A stretch of 64,000 nt of DNA from Tuctoria greenei (Eukaryota > Streptophyta > Magnoliopsida > Poales > Poaceae): NCBI GenBank assembly GCA_036927565.1, contig JAYESD010000009.1:24395601-24459600 (forward strand), given 5' to 3'. The position numbers and the translations under genes are program-made. A model generated the notes under the pieces. The model worked only from the letters and a program-made list of their open reading frames with translations, did not search any database and was not told where the DNA came from. Of the stretch, positions 63,441 through 64,000 are shown piece after piece (position 1 is the first letter of the stretch; the number at the start of each line of letters is the position of its first letter).

Positions 63441-64000
63441 TGCAGGACAGCCAGCTCCGACATCACCTAGGGGGGCCACCATCAACGACTCAACACGTTG
63501 AAGACAGTAACAAGCGCTGATTCGTGAGTACACTCTCCCATCCTGCTTTTGTTGCTAATACGATTCTCTTGTGGTGACCTGTACACGAAAGGCATGCCTG
63601 TGATGTTCTACACATTGGTGGTGGATGACGCCAGAGCATCTAGCTCCGGCACCTCCTAGAGGGCCCGTCGTCTACGACTCAACACATCGAAGACAGTAAT
63701 AAGCACTGATTTGTGATTACACTCTCTCATCCCGCTGTTGTTGCTAATAGGGTTCTATTGTGGTAACCTGTACACCAGGGGCCTGTAGTCGATGTTCTAC
63801 ACATCGGTGGGGGACGACGCTGCAGCATCCAACTCCGGCACCTCCCACGGGGCCCGACGTCAACGACTCAACACGTCGAAGACAGTGAAAAGCGCTGATT
63901 TGTGAGTACACCCTCCCGTTCTGCTCTTGTTGCTAATAGGATTCTCTTGAGGTAACCTGTACACCAGGGGCCTGCTATCAAAGTTCCACACATCAGTGCT
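63441..64000. repeat. 189-bp tandem repeat, about three copies, running off the window
   Basis: GACTCAACAC recurs at 63487, 63676 and 63865, an exact 189-bp period. Each unit also has AGTACACTCTCCC, GTTGCTAATA, GGTAACCTGTACACC, GATGTTCTACACAT and AGCTCCGGCACCTCC. The last two words recall the 71-bp repeat at 23911-24125 read on the other strand. The array continues beyond 64000. Confidence 0.9.

Noticed and set aside
1..64000. rRNA or tRNA genes
   Set aside because: Only tRNA-complementary primer-binding sites were found; no cloverleaf or rRNA-like stretch was recognised, though I could not run a covariance search.

Overview
This window is plant nuclear DNA, most likely from a grass (Poaceae). 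It is almost entirely nested LTR retrotransposons; I see no convincing host gene, rRNA, tRNA or CRISPR locus. The plant and grass call rests on Ty3/gypsy lineages of the Athila, Tekay (chromodomain) and Tat/RIRE2-like types, a SIRE/Maximus-type Ty1/copia lineage with an extra ORF behind pol, a gene resembling the 'putative gypsy type transposon' family (PF04195) and typical plant TATA boxes (TATAAATAG). Lineage names come from protein motifs read by eye, not from a search. The letters A-K are my own labels.

Layout. 235-3777 (-): a two-exon PF04195-like gene with one internal amber codon. 4189-5036: an LTR (J). 5037-7480 (+): the 5' half of an Athila-like element (K), broken inside RT and fused to a headless, tailless Tekay-like pol fragment (A, 7480-9951, +). 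9952-19917 (-): a Tekay-like element (B) with a truncated 3' LTR. 19918-22413 (+): a related LTR (H) that lacks the motif arrays described below. 22414-34952 (-): leader and LTR of a Tat-like element (D-left). This LTR is split by a Tekay-like element (C, 24928-34796) that has a perfect 5-bp target duplication and an internal 1.07-kb inversion. 34953-36214: a short Athila RT scrap and an unrelated LTR (I). 36215-62680 (+): remains of a second Tat-like element (D-right), comprising an LTR, a gag knuckle and a protease region. It is interrupted by a lone Tekay LTR (E, 36889-39681) and by a SIRE-type copia element (F, 39975-61629, TSD GAGTG). F is itself split in gag by a second copia element in the opposite orientation (G, 42855-52851, TSD GTCCT). 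62681-64000: non-coding repeats ending in a 189-bp tandem array that runs off the window.

The most unusual feature is a short, nearly perfect palindrome, CGGACTAGTCCG, with an asymmetric form CGGACAAGTCCG (CGGACTTGTCCG on the other strand). By eye it occurs on the order of 150 times. It is concentrated in the LTRs of both the gypsy/Tekay elements (B, C, E) and the copia elements (F, G), in non-coding gaps of F and G, and once inside the F gag reading frame. Copies tend to come in pairs whose starts lie 18-23 bp apart, most often 20-21, close to two turns of B-DNA. Two unrelated superfamilies carrying the same array suggests either a shared binding site exploited by both or a mobile or spreading minisatellite.

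How the genes work together: none of the elements looks autonomous. G keeps RT and most of RNase H but has lost integrase through an in-frame deletion. F keeps the integrase fold, with its catalytic Glu changed to Lys, but has lost the RNase H core. A and C share a catalytic Asp-to-Val change in RT. Most breaks are single nonsense codons of the kind made by C-to-T decay, as expected of methylated, silenced retrotransposons.
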